Part shown: piece by piece, positions 1-10,819 of the stretch | How the letters are laid out: every line of letters begins with the position of its first letter | Position numbering within the stretch: the stretch's first letter is position 1 | Assembly (NCBI GenBank): GCA_015680685.1 | Contig: MNCI01010115.1 | Coordinates: 256,778 to 320,777 of the forward strand | Origin: Gnetum montanum | Taxonomy: Eukaryota; Streptophyta; Gnetopsida; Gnetales; Gnetaceae | Direction: 5' to 3' | DNA length: 64,000 bases | Notes under the pieces: generated by a model | The model's database searches: none | The model's input: the letters and a program-made list of their open reading frames with translations, nothing else | What the model was told of the DNA's origin: nothing | Made by a program: the position numbers and the translations under genes

Positions 1-255
1 TGGTTGATCACTAACTACAAGTCACTTTGGATTGCTGCGCTTTGGATTCCTAAGTCACAAGATGCTAGCATACCACAGAGGAGACCTTCATACTCTACCA
101 TGTTGTTAGTGCATGGGAATGCAAAACTATACATGAAGGATCAGATCTCCCTAGAGGGAAAGATGATAATGGTAGCAGTACTATCCCTTTGAGAGGTTGA
201 AGCATCATCAAAGTGTAGGATTTCCTCAAAGTTGTCATGCATTTGAATAATACTA
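1..255 (-). pseudogene. Element B second RNase H (Tat-type) fragment
   Basis: The minus-strand translation reads an acidic FDDAS segment, then AFPCTNNMVEYEGLL and a GDSQLVINQ-like end (here SDL*LVINQ). This is the signature of the extra RNase H of Tat-lineage elements that sits between the RT-linked RNase H and integrase. The same residues are seen in C at 23339-23700 and in D at about 52440-52620. The frame has nonsense codons and the domain is cut by the start of the window. Confidence 0.75.
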
Positions 256-780
256 TTAACATGTTCATTTAGGAATTCCAGATCAATTGTTGCTTGATCA
301 TCAATGGCTGAAGCTATGAGTTGTGTGACTATAGCTCAAGCTTTCATTGAGGCTTATGCAATGTAGTGTAGGTCAAACTTCATTGTTATTGCATTCCATC
401 ATGCAATATGACTACTCTCATAGATATTCATTGTAATTTCTTAGAATGCATTACTCTTGCAGATGATATTGACTTAATTGTGGATAAGCTAGTGCCTCCA
501 CTTCTTGAGTGTAAAGACCAAGGCAAGCCAATTCTTTCCCACATTGTTATATTTTCCTTCATGGGCAACTAATGCATGGCTTAAGTAGTATATAGGAACT
601 TTTGTGCCATCATCATGCTTTTGACAAAGTAGAGAACCAATGGAAATGTTATAAGTAGCAAGGTATATCTAGAAGGGTTTATCTCCTTATGTAGGATAGA
701 CCATTGAAAGTTGAGCCAACTCTTATTTAAGGTTGTCAGATGCCTCTTGGCATTGATCCATCCACTCAAAGTGGGATCCC
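256..780 (-). pseudogene. Element B RT-linked RNase H remnant
   Basis: The minus strand contains an FTLKKWRH motif with a following INIICKSNA-like stretch, as in the RNase H that follows Ty3/gypsy reverse transcriptase. It aligns over its length with element D at about 52700-53250, with roughly 85 of 100 bases alike by eye. Many stops are present. The right end coincides with the point where the upstream reverse transcriptase has been deleted. Confidence 0.6.
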
Positions 781-1083
781 TTCTTGATCAAGTGTTACAT
801 AGTTGCTACTAGGATGACATGCTGAAGTGGATGCCTGCACCCTAGACTGACCAATGTGGGTGAGGAAGAATGGGCACTAGGATGCTTACTATAGGCATGT
901 ATGAAGGAATGGAGGGTGCCACTATCTACCAGGTATCCTAACTACACTCTTCTCCTTTTTAATGTTTTTATTTTATTGTTGGTCATTTTTGCACTTGGTG
1001 TTAAGGGTTTTGGTTGTAGTGGTGAGGTAGGGTGAGGGCATGGTGTAGAGTAGCACCATTGATGTGGATGACATGGTTGTAGG
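781..1083 (-). other. Element B spacer between RT and the antisense gene (left part)
   Basis: No gene is visible here. The block matches D at 55024-55190 closely and then more loosely. The match continues on the other side of the nested element A, at 10324 onward. It lies upstream of the plus-strand passenger gene of B and may hold its promoter or first exons, but nothing decisive is visible. Confidence 0.6.
1079..1083. repeat. Target-site duplication of element A, left copy
   Basis: GTAGG lies immediately before the TG that opens the 5' LTR of element A. The same five bases follow the 3' LTR at 10324-10328. A 5-bp duplication is normal for Ty3/gypsy integration and fixes both ends of A. Confidence 0.88.
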
Positions 1084-1748
1084 TGAAACACCACCAAATT
1101 TTAGGTCTTGGTGTCTCGATTACAAATTTGGCTAAGTGTCAAAACAATGGCACTTTGCGCACATTTTTCTAAGTGTTGGATATAGTTAGCTCCAACTACT
1201 AGTTTTGCAAAATTGTTTTCTAAGTGATAAGTTACACATCTTGTGGGTAACATGAGGTGATTGTAGTAAGCTATAGAATTTTTTGTAAGTGTTGTGCTAC
1301 ACTCTAGCACTATAGCTACTATGCTTGACACTATAGCTCCTACACCTAGCATTGTAGTTGCTACACTGAGAGCATAGCAAGTGTAGCCAACACATAAATG
1401 TCTAGTTTTGTAAAATTTTTCTAAGTGTTGTACTATGCTGTCATTGCCTCTGCTACGCTCTAGAGCATATCTAGCATAGCCAACATAGAACACCAATTTT
1501 AAAAATTTGTTTCTAACTATTAAGTTACGCATCTTGTGCGTAATATAGGGTGAGTGTAATGACCTGCAGAATGTTTTCTAAGTGTTGTGCTATGTTCCTA
1601 TTTTCCCTACTACACTCTAGAGCGTACCTAGCATAGCTAGCACCTCAGTGGCTAGTTTTGCCTAAGTGTCAAGCTAGAAACTATTAAGCTACCTTAGCAT
1701 GGAGGAGGCATTTAGTAGATTCTCCAACTCCTACGGCTACCCCTTCTA

Positions 1749-1766
1749 CTATGCTCTAGAGCATAG
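1749..1766. repeat. Perfect LTR palindrome CTATGCTCTAGAGCATAG
   Basis: This is an 18-bp perfect palindrome in the A 5' LTR. Perfect or near-perfect copies recur in all same-subfamily LTRs (9044-9061, 9186-9205, 37301-37320, 37664-37683, 48615-48634). It is a candidate dyad for protein binding or a hairpin in the U3 region. Confidence 0.8.
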
Positions 1767-2014
1767 CTAATATAGTAGGAACAAGGATTGCAATTTTTAC
1801 TAGATTATTCTAATTGTCCATGTTATGCCCTATCCTTGAGAAATATCCTATGTCCTATGTGTAACATGGGATGAGAATAGTAGCTAGAGTTAGAAATTTT
1901 TTTGAACTTTTTTGATCATCTCTAGACTTAGAATTTTTTTTTGAATTTTTCTCATAGTCCCACCTACCACACTACCGTGTGGCACACAATTTAATTTTGG
2001 GTTAACCCTAGCCT

Positions 2015-2022
2015 TATAAATA
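2015..2022 (+). promoter_or_regulatory. TATA box of element A 5' LTR
   Basis: TATAAATA follows the block GGGTTAACCCTAGCCT. The same box, in the same setting, occurs in the LTRs at 9480, 27408 and 44161 and, on the minus strand, at 59626. It is probably the LTR promoter, with transcription starting a few tens of bases further on. Confidence 0.7.
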
Positions 2023-2858
2023 TCCCTGTACCCTAATGTTTTAGGGGGCCTTTCATTTTTCAATGGTTGGATAGTTAGCACTTTCATTTGGCATTTTCTA
2101 TTTTCACATCTTGGCACTTAGCTTCATGGGAAAATGAGACCCAGAGCACATCACACTAGTAGAGAGGTATCTTTGCACTACATAGTACACCACAACCCCA
2201 TTGTAACCCTGCATTGCATGGTACATTGCAACCCCATTGCAACCTTGCAAAACATTGCACTGTACATTGTGATGGCCAACCTAGTAGGCATAGTTCATCA
2301 TGGTGAGCACCATATTTATACTGCCTAACACAACTCAGAGTATGATTATGTTTCCACTACGCTTGTTGTACATTGTGTAGCTTTTAAGACCCTTTCAAAG
2401 TTAACTACACTTCCATTTGGTGTGGTGTTCCATTTCTCTCTCCCATTTCTAGCATTTTCTTACATTTTTCTTGCATCTTTTCAAACTTTCTAATGCATTG
2501 TCCTGCTATACTATGCTCAAGTGATAGTGTCCATAGGTTGACACCCTTGTTTCAATTGAAACCCTTGGGCTACACTCACCTCCATTTTATGGCTACACTC
2601 TATATTTGATGCAGTGAAGCACTACTTTGATAGTTAGCATCATTTTGCATTATTTGCACTTGCATTTCGACTAACTGTGCAACCCATTGGTTGTACCCAC
2701 TACCTTCGTTGCAATTGGCAAAGTCCCTATTTGATTGATGAGACTATTTAGGATGCTCTACCTTCATTTCTAGAAAGGTCCTTGCACAAAGGTAGTGTTA
2801 AGGCTATGCATCTATTACCTCTCAGTGATTCTAGCCATCAACATTTTTAGTCATTATA

Positions 2859-2885
2859 GTTTTTGGAGCTAGAAGGAGGGCCTCA
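2859..2885 (+). promoter_or_regulatory. Primer-binding-site-like motif of element A
   Basis: Directly after the LTR comes TTTTTGGAGCTAGAAGGAGG. The part GCTAGAAGGAGGGC is kept after the 5' LTRs of B, C and F. Copy A starts it with TGG, as expected for pairing with a tRNA CCA end, while the others have TAG, a likely G-to-A change. I could not match it to a particular tRNA. Confidence 0.5.
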
Positions 2886-3119
2886 TCATTTCCTTCTACA
2901 TTTTTTGATTATTGTTCGATGTGCTCTCTCCACCACTGATTGGTGTAGATTGGACCATATTGTTAGTTCCTCTAGAATTCCATTGGACAAAAGCCAAAGC
3001 ATATCTTTTGCACTTAACCAAAATTCTGGGCACTTGGGAGAGTGTAGCTGGTTCTCAGCATACAGAGTGTAGTTGGCTCCAGTGTAGCAAGCATAACACT
3101 AGAGCTAGCCATTTTTAAC

Positions 3120-3360
3120 AACTATCATTATTAGCATTTTTTTCCCATTTCCATACTTAGCATCTTTTCTGCAATTTCATACATAGCCAAATTTCTATAG
3201 TTTTATATTTATCTAATTTTCTATAGTTTTACACTTAGTCAATTTTTTGTAGTTCCCATACTTAGTCATTTTTCTACATTTTTAGACTTAGCCATTTTTT
3301 TGGTATGGGTAGACTTAGTCCTTTTTCTACAGGTTTTAGAGTTAGTAGTTTTCTACAAAC
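3120..3360 (+). repeat. Leader tandem repeats of element A
   Basis: About seven imperfect units of roughly 30 bp run between the primer-site motif and gag, of the form TTAGCCATTTTTCTACAG followed by a T/A-rich tail. Similar repeats occupy the same place in B (35640-35790) and F (45195-45345) but not in C. Confidence 0.7.
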
Positions 3361-3382
3361 AACAACTCTCATAACCTGATCT

Positions 3383-5380
3383 ATGAATATGATTCTAGAT
3401 CAACCTTACTCATTGATGTCTAACACATTTAACATCATGATCTGCCAAAAAAATGCTCTACTAAGCCATGAATAATACAATGTTTTTTTTGCCAAAATCC
3501 AAGTAAGATTGCTAGTGGATTACCTTGACCTAGAGGCAAAACAAGATTATGAACAAGTTCATTGGGATGGATGGGAGTACAACCCCTCCTTATTTGACAT
3601 AATCCCACTCATGGAGTTCTCCCACTAGTTGTTGTCCCAACTCATCTATGCAAACAAACATGATGCAAGGACAACCTACAAGGAAGCCTCATAAGAGGAA
3701 GTAGTTGAGTTCAAGGCCTACTCCAAAGACAAAATCCCCCTCTACACTGTCTTTCAACAACCACTCACTAGTATGGCCCCTCTTTAGTTTGGTTCAGTTG
3801 TCCCCTCCTAGATGTTGACCATGCTAATTTAGGCTTCCTTGCAAGCAACCGATGCATTTGCCCAACCTTATGCCCATAAAATGGCCACCTCCTAGCCCCA
3901 AATGATTTAGGCATCCTATGACCTACTTATCTCATTAGTGCCCAAAGTGTCTATCCAACCCACTTGTGTCTAGCCTACCTTGGTCACCATGCCTATTGCT
4001 CAGCTAATGCATCAACTAAACCTGTCTACTATGATGTTAAAATGGCAATGACCATTCCCTATGACATTAAACTAGCAAACTTTGTAACCAACAATTTAAC
4101 CCTATTCTATGCAACAAACACAATCCTAGCTAATGCAACCAATTGAAACATCCCCAAGCTTGGGTCAGGCATTCTAGCTGATCCAAAGTTTGATAGAGGA
4201 GATTAAACAACTCAAAGCTACCTTCTTTAAAACTATTAAGGTGGTGGACTTCTGCCAGGATCACTCCATAATTCCTATAGTCCTGCCCCTAACTCTTCCA
4301 ATTGGGGTCCAACTACCTTAACTCACCAAGTACAATAGTAAAAGGGATCCCAATGCATACTTGATCATATTTCAATCCAAATGCCTGCTTCTTCAAGCTT
4401 GACCACACAACATCATGCATGTGTTCCCCATGTCACTCACTAGAAAGGCCTTAGACTAGTATCGTGTGCTACCAAAGCCCTCAATCTCTTCTTTGGAGGA
4501 TCTAATAAGATAGTTTGTTACATGCTTTAGGTATAACCTAAAGACTGTAGCAACCCTCAACCAACTAATGCAAGTCAAGAAGGGATCCCTAGAGCCTGTG
4601 CCAAAATTCCTCTAACACTGGAACATTGCATTAAGCAAAATGTATGAACCCCTAGTAGTGATGCACCTACTAGCCATGTTTAGGGATGCATTGAATGAAT
4701 TCATCAAGTCCAAATTGTATTATGTGGCCCTAAAGTCTCTTAGCAAAGCCTTTGCCCAAATGAGGGGTAAAGAGGAGGTATCCCAAGCTAGTAATAATCC
4801 AACTTACATGGCCTACAAAAACCAACATGTGCACAAGCAAAATGTAATAATCCAAACAATGGACATAAGCACAAATGCAACCAACTAGGGCCTAACAGCT
4901 AAGTAGCCTAAGGCCCTAGCTCACGAAGCTACCAACTCTGGCACCAACTGGCCTACATCAGTAGGGTCCACCCTCAGGTCCAACTTGAAGTTCAAGGATC
5001 ACTCAAAGTATACACTGGTACCAATGGAACCCTTTGAATTACTAAAGCAACACCTGAAAGCTGGAAAAATCCAATACAAACATGTAACAAAGATTTCCAA
5101 CAAAAGACATGATGGGTATTATGAACTACTAAGGAACCTTGCCTCAACAATACCGAATGAGCCCTCAGTCCCATGACATTTTAGGTTGGACAAATACTAT
5201 CATTACCACCAGATGTCTGGTCATAGTACAAAAAACTATCATGCTTTGCAAGATGAATTGCAAATAGTGATAGAATGGGGTCAACTGGTGCTTGATGTAA
5301 TGAGTCAATCCAATGTAGACAATGCTGCCTATGGCATAAACTCCATCAGCATAGGTGGTAAGTCTAAACTTGCATAACAA
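3383..5380 (+). pseudogene. Element A gag (nucleocapsid polyprotein), decayed
   Basis: The start is placed at ATG 3383, by alignment with the starts at 45403 (F) and 35621 (B). The product would be the structural Gag of the particle. Recognisable parts are an LVDYLDLEAKQDY-like N-terminal segment near 3510, the capsid block near 4310-4480 (with LTKYNSKRDPNAYL), and the C-terminal block at 4640-5180. A zinc-knuckle-like region lies at 5186-5260 (YYHYHQMSGHSTKNYHAL). The first and last cysteines of the knuckle are tyrosines here. Frames change and stops are frequent. Confidence 0.75.
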
Positions 5381-6790
5381 TCTTTTGTGATCCACATGCC
5401 TCCTAGCAAGGCAAGGATCCCCTTAGCCTCCACAAGTAAGAGGGCCCCCCTTTGTTATCAAAGTGCCACCTTGGGCACCCACAACATCCTTTGTGTTCAT
5501 GGTCCCATAGCAATCATCTGCTAGGACATTAAACTAGCATGATGCAATAGAAAAAACTGATAAGAAATCTTTTGTCATCAAGGTTCCACAATGAATTTTC
5601 CCCACAATAACTTCTAAATCATTATTTATCATAAGGGTGCCACAACGTGATGACCCCTCACCGACCCAAAGCCCAACAATGGGCAACATCTCAGTTTCTC
5701 CTCCTTCAAGGGTTGACCCCACTAGCAACCTAGGTAGGTGTACCAAATGGAAATGCAAGAGGATTAATGAGCACCTTGAAACCTCCATAGCTAAAGTGAA
5801 GGCCATAACTAGCAAACGACAACTAAATAATGGGGCCCCTAGCCCCAAGCAGGCCAAGCAATCCAAGTGTAAGTCCCCTTTGCCAGAGATCCATCTCTCA
5901 AGCTACATGAAGGAAGTTAAGGCCAACATAATGGTCGATAAAAAGGGCTTCATAGCTATACTAACCAAGGTGAAACAAATTCTCAAGCAAAAGAACATAA
6001 TGTTGAGCTTATACAACCTAGTTGTCACCTCATTTGCTCATCACCAAGTTTTGGCTAGGATGTTGGCCTTCATTCTTATTACAGAGGACATCCCTATAGA
6101 TGAGAACATCATTTGTGCAATGATGTTTCCCCATGCATCATAGGAATTAAGTTCAACATCCCTAACATTTCATGATGATGCAGTCAAACTCAACCCTGAA
6201 TGAGGGAAGGTTACTACAACTTCATTGTCAATTAGCATATGTGTTGGATAGTGCACCATCCGTAGAGGTCATGTTGATGATGGTACAACAACAAACATAG
6301 TCCTACACTCCATCATCGATAAGCTAGGCCTAGTAAACGCAATCAGGCCAACCAAAACCATGTGTCTAGAATCCTTAAATGGATCATGTGTCACCGTCAG
6401 GAATACAATCAACTTAGCCTTCATGGCAGAAAAGCAATTCCCCACCAGCGCAAATTTCACTATCATAGGAGAGATGCCAAGCTTTAACCTAATCCTGGGT
6501 AGGCCTTGGCTAGCCCAACTATGGACCATCTCCTCTCCCATCCATCAAGAAATCTACCTTCCATATGAAGATGGTTAAGTTATCATCCACAGTGATAATG
6601 TCCTTCCTTTGGCTACCCACAACATAGACATGGACGAAGTGTTAAAGGTTGATTTTTTTGGTGGTACACATGCAAAAGCCTAATTAACATCTAAGGCTAG
6701 CATACCCAAACAAGTGGTTGAAGCCAATAGCCTCCTAGGTGATCGTAAGCCTTGTATGCCCCATAATCCATGCCTAGTTAGGAGGAAACT
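5381..6790 (+). pseudogene. Element A gag-pro linker and retroviral-type aspartic protease
   Basis: One frame carries a basic, Pro/Ser/Lys-rich linker from 5637 and then the protease near 6240-6580. The active-site region reads HVDDGTTTNI, and the flap-side end reads LILGRPWLAQL, both as in Tat/Ogre proteases where the usual DTG/DSG is variable. The protease would cut the Gag-Pol polyprotein. Stops interrupt the frame at 6141 and beyond. The C-terminal tail ends near 6790. Confidence 0.75.
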
Positions 6791-7254
6791 ATGTCACTAA
6801 GATATTTCCTTGGCCAAAAATGTGCTAAGTGCCAGCTTACCCCTTGCCTCCATGGGCCATGCATTTTTGGTTTTTACTTGTGTTGCATTTACCTTTCACC
6901 TACTTCCCTAGTTTACACACTACTTCAATTTGTTTATGCATTTCTACTTTGTTTACACATCCATCTACTTAGCTTATGCATTACATTTGAAAAATATCAA
7001 AAATACATAAAAATAAAAAAACATAAAATTACAAAAACACATGGTCAAAAAAGCCTTAAACTAGCCCACAACCTGAAATGGCCTAAAACTATTACTTTTT
7101 GCATTACTTTCCTTTCATTCATGCATTTTAACTTTGTTTATGACAAGTGCCACTTGATGTTGTTTTTCTAGTTGATTTTTTGTAGGATCTTGCAGCCACA
7201 TAACATGATTACACATGTAGCATCACATCTCACATAAGCAAGGTAAGCACTCAT
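6791..7254 (+). other. Element A junction region with array-1 trace
   Basis: No gene is supported here; an open frame at 6791-7168 is A/T-rich filler. At 7035-7105 there are two units of the array-1 type (GCCTTAAACTAG, GGCCTAAAACTA). From about 7215 the sequence matches the lead-in of array-2 in element D. The antisense gene, RT, RNase H and integrase that lie between these two points in C and D are absent. Confidence 0.6.
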
Positions 7255-7520
7255 CTACCATGACACAAAAAACTGGCACAAACAGTTCACTATGACTATA
7301 AATTGGTGTAGCAGTCTGCTATGACTATAAACTAGTACAAATCATCCTTAAGTCATGACATTAAACTAGCACAACATCTATTGTTTGCTACGATGTTAAA
7401 CTAGCACCCAATAGTCTACTAGGACTATAAACTAGCACATCACAGTTTGCCAGGACCTTAAACTGGGTTTGTGATCTACCAAGATATTAAACTAGCATGT
7501 GACTAATTTGTTGGAGCACC
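7255..7520 (+). repeat. Array-2 tandem repeats of element A
   Basis: About seven units of 35-40 bp carry a TATAAACTAGCAC or TTAAACTAGCAC core followed by CAGTCTGCTATGAC-like bases. The same kind of array sits between integrase and the 3' LTR in C, D and G. Such 3' untranslated arrays are a known feature of Tat/Ogre elements. Confidence 0.8.
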
Positions 7521-8700
7521 TACCATTTGTGAAACCCTTGGGGCACTTATAGCATCCTTTCCTCCCACCATTTTGGTAATCTTTTGGAGCACCTACCATC
7601 AGTGCAGCCTTTGGAGCACTTGCAGCATCATCGCCTTCGCACTTTCACTAATTTCAGGAGCATTTGCATTTGGTGCAACATTTGATACATTTCCAACATC
7701 TTCACATCTAGCACTTGTCACATCTTCACATATGGCATTTGCACTTGCATTTCATGTTTTATGATTTTCTTGTATTCTTGGAGTTGTGTTTGTAGGATGA
7801 TGTCGTAGTGGCGGTCATGCAAAGATGCATCTCATCGCAGTGGCAAGTCAGCACATCATTTTGATGTGCATGATTGGACTAGTTAAGCCACTCAAGATTG
7901 GACATCCTCCTTATATTATTTCATGCTATGCACATTCACTCCCACATTCTCATACCCTTTTGCATTTCTTGCATTCCCCTACATGCAAACACTCTGATGC
8001 ATACACATTGTAAATGCACATGGCATATGCTCTTCACATCATGTTGTAGAACCCATGGAAAACATAATGTAACTCATCCCATAGGGATCCTCTATTATCT
8101 AGTCAAGCCCTAAGTGGATGTAACACAACTCATTTTGAGGAGAAAACACCTATCCTATAGATGTGATGCAGTTGCATCAGAGCAAATCCCATTTACTTGA
8201 TGTCTCATGACTTGTAGCTAGCAATCACTAGTGAGTTGAACCCAACAGGGGTTCACATTATAGCAAAGAAAAGAAGAAAAAGTAAAAGGTAAAAAATGAA
8301 GAAAAAGGAGAATGGGGAAAAGCACATCCCCAAGCAAATTGACAATGTTGTAGCTTCACAACTAGCCTAGCTGTGATTGACTTTGACTCTCTCATGAGCA
8401 CTCCAATAAGAGGTCAACATTTCAAAGGCAAGCCACTTCATGCCATGGTCATCATCAGCTATACTAACTTCACATTTTGCATCAAGATACACACTTTTTA
8501 TTTTATTTCCTTTCCTTGCATTTGATCTCCCTAGAACATTGCCTACACACTTTGCCCCTACATAACCTTATCCATAGCACTCTTGAACAAGGTGGAATGA
8601 TACTTGATCTTGTACTAATGAGCAATGTTTGTGCCACATCTATTGTGGTGTTTCGCAGTTCTTTCTTGACATCTCTTAGGCCACTCCTCTAGATTTCAAC
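7521..8700 (+). other. Element A 3' untranslated block
   Basis: No gene is supported; several short open frames here do not recur. The block contains imperfect repeats of TTTGGAGCACTTGCAGCATC (7505-7730). A conserved stretch around GTAACTCATCCCATAGGGAT (about 8065) and AGGAGAAAACACCTAT (8135) is also seen in D near 49480-49570. It is a non-coding part of the element between array-2 and the polypurine tract. Confidence 0.6.
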
Positions 8701-8712
8701 AAAGAGGGGCCA
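8701..8712 (+). promoter_or_regulatory. Polypurine tract of element A
   Basis: AAAGAGGGGCCA stands directly before the TG of the 3' LTR. The same purine run precedes the 3' LTRs of C (26559-26569), D (minus strand, 48864-48877) and G (minus strand, 60858-60877). It would prime plus-strand DNA synthesis and proves element orientation. Confidence 0.88.
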
Positions 8713-8713
8713 T

Positions 8714-10323
8714 TGAAGCATCAAAAAATTTGGGTTCTTAGCATTTTGATTGCAAATTTGGCTAGATGTCAAAATGGTGACATTTTGCTCAAATTTTTCT
8801 ACATGTTGAGTGTAGTTAGCTCCAATTACTAGTTTTGTAAAAAAAATTTCTAAGTGCTAAATTACATGTCCTACATGTAACACGAGGCATTGTAGCTGCA
8901 ACACTCAACACTATAGCTACTATGCCCAGCATTGTAGCTACTACACATTACTATGCTCTAAAGTGTAGCAAGTGTAGCCAACACACAAATGGCTAGTTTT
9001 GCAGAATTTTTCTAAGTGTTGTGTGATGCTCTCATTACATCTACTATGCTCTAGAGCATAGCTAGCATAGCCAAAATAGAACACTAGTTTTGCAAAAAAT
9101 TTTCTAACTATTGAGTTACACATAGGGCAAGTGTAGCAAGTTGTAAAAATTTTTCTAAGTGTTGTGCTATGCTCCCATTGCCCCTGTTATGCTCTAGAGC
9201 ATAACCAACATAGCGAAAACCTCAGTGGCTAGTTTTTTCTAAGTGTCAAGCCAAAAGATATCAAGCTATCTTAGCATGGAAGAGGCATTTGGTAGATTTT
9301 CCAATTCCTAAGGCTACCCCTCCTTATACACTTTAGAGCATAGCTAACGTAGCAAGAATAAGGACTATAATTTTTACTAGATTCTTTTCAGTATCTATGC
9401 TACACCCTATCCATGAGCAACATCCTGTGTCCTACGTGTAACATGGCACCCAAGTTGCATTTTTGGTTAACCCTAGTCCTATAAATACTCTTTCATCACA
9501 ATGTTTTAGGAGGACTTCCAATTTTCACTAGTTGGGAAGTTGGCACTTTCATTTGGCATTTAGCATTTTGGCATCTTGACACTTAGCTCTTTGGGCAAAC
9601 GTGACCCAGAGCACATCACACTAGGAGAGAGGCATCCTTACACTATATAGTATACCACAACCCCATTGCCGCCCTGCACTGCACAATACATCACAACCCC
9701 ATTTCAACCCTATAGAACACCACATGGTACATCATGGTGACCAACTTAGTAGGCATGGTTCATTATGGCAAGCACTAGACTTCATAGCTTGACATCACTA
9801 AGATTGTGAATATGCTCCCATTGCACCTATTGTACACTGTGTGTATTTTGAGATCCTTTTGGAGTTAACTATTCTTCCATTTAGGCTAGTGTTTCATTTT
9901 TCTCTTCCATTTCTAACATTTTCTTGCATTTTTCTTGCACATTTTCACACCTTTTCATGTGTCATCATGTTGTACTATGATTAGGTGGTATTCTTTGTGT
10001 GTTGACATCCTCGTTTCGGTTGAAACCCTTGGCTACACTTACCTCCATTTCATGGCTGTGCTCTACACATAGCACTACAAAGCACTACTTTGACTATTAT
10101 CACCATTTCACATTATTTGCACTTGCATCTTGATGAACTACAACACCACTTGGTTGTACCCACCACCTCTATTGCAATCAACAAAGTCTCTATTTAATTG
10201 AAAAGACCATTTGAGATGCTTCACCTTTGTTTCTAGCAAGGCCCTTGCATGAAGGTGGGGTTAAGGCTATGTGTCCATTGACCTACTCAATGATTCTAAC
10301 AACTAACATTTTTTGTCATTATA
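8714..10323 (+). repeat. 3' LTR of element A
   Basis: It begins TGAAGCATC after the polypurine tract and ends just before the GTAGG duplication. It aligns with the 5' LTR. Palindromes CTATGCTCTAGAGCATAG (9044-9061) and GTTATGCTCTAGAGCATAAC (9186-9205) and a TATAAATA box (9480-9487) are intact. Confidence 0.9.
9480..9487 (+). promoter_or_regulatory. TATA box of element A 3' LTR
   Basis: TATAAATA follows GGTTAACCCTAGTCC, in the same place as in the 5' LTR. Confidence 0.65.
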
Positions 10324-10819
10324 GTAGGGGCTACAGTTGTGGTAGATGTTAGGTGATGTGTCTATAAGGACAATGGCCATGGGGGATGTCCGATGCACAC
10401 TTCTTCTCATGATGGTGGAGGATGCAAGGTGTGGTGGATGAAAGAGGTGGTACATAGCACTATGGTAGGGACCTAGGTAGTGGAGAGAGTGTTGGGGTGG
10501 TGGCTAAACCTTAGTTCTCACTGGCCATGGCTAGGACTATGCTCTTTTCTTAGAGGCATAGTTGATGCTAGGTTTTTCTCAAAATGTCCTATCCAATAGT
10601 TAGCTTTTCTTTGTGACTATGCTCTATGGGAGCATAGTTAGAAGTTAGAATTTTTAGTAGTATGGGACTACACTTCCCACTTTTCTAGAATGTAGTTAGG
10701 ATGATCCAAAGTTAGAAATTTTTTTTGTTTTGCTAGACTATGCTCTCAAAAGTAACCCAAATTTAGAAAAACCTTTGCAACTTTCTAAACTACATTGTCT
10801 AGAGTTAGAAAAATTTTGA
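10324..10819 (+). other. Element B spacer (right part), upstream of the passenger gene
   Basis: This continues the B sequence broken by A at 1083. It matches D at 56090-56560, including TAGATGTTAGGTGA and a GTGAAAGAGGTGGT-like piece. No coding unit is clear. It also holds LTR-like words such as GACTATGCTC. It could include the promoter of the B passenger gene. Confidence 0.55.

Larger units (their letters stand above)
1084..2858 (+). repeat. 5' LTR of element A
   Basis: It begins TGAAACACCACC and ends at a degraded CA (here TA) just before the primer-site-like motif. It is about 1775 bp and matches 8714-10323 along its length. It contains several dyads centred on CTCTAGAG, a TATAAATA box at 2015-2022, and alternating ACTTAGAAAAATTT-like units. 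Confidence 0.9.
1084..10323 (+). mobile_element. Element A: gag-pro-only Tat-like LTR retrotransposon nested in B
   Basis: Two LTRs (1084-2858 and 8714-10323) flank a 5.9 kb interior, with a perfect 5-bp target duplication GTAGG. The interior holds a primer-site-like motif, leader repeats, gag, protease, a trace of array-1, array-2, a conserved 3' block and a polypurine tract. There is no reverse transcriptase, RNase H, integrase or antisense gene, so this copy could move only with proteins from a relative. The two LTRs differ at about one base in five by eye, so the insertion is old. Confidence 0.9.

Noticed and set aside
1101-1532. Minus-strand open frame of 143 codons
   Set aside because: It lies wholly inside the A 5' LTR and arises from the repeated TAGTGTAGC-type words; the 3' LTR breaks it.
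2010-2330. Small host gene after the TATA box at 2015
   Set aside because: The box is in an LTR and the short open frame at 2134-2328 is made of repeated ACATTGCAACCCC words, with no support from the second LTR.
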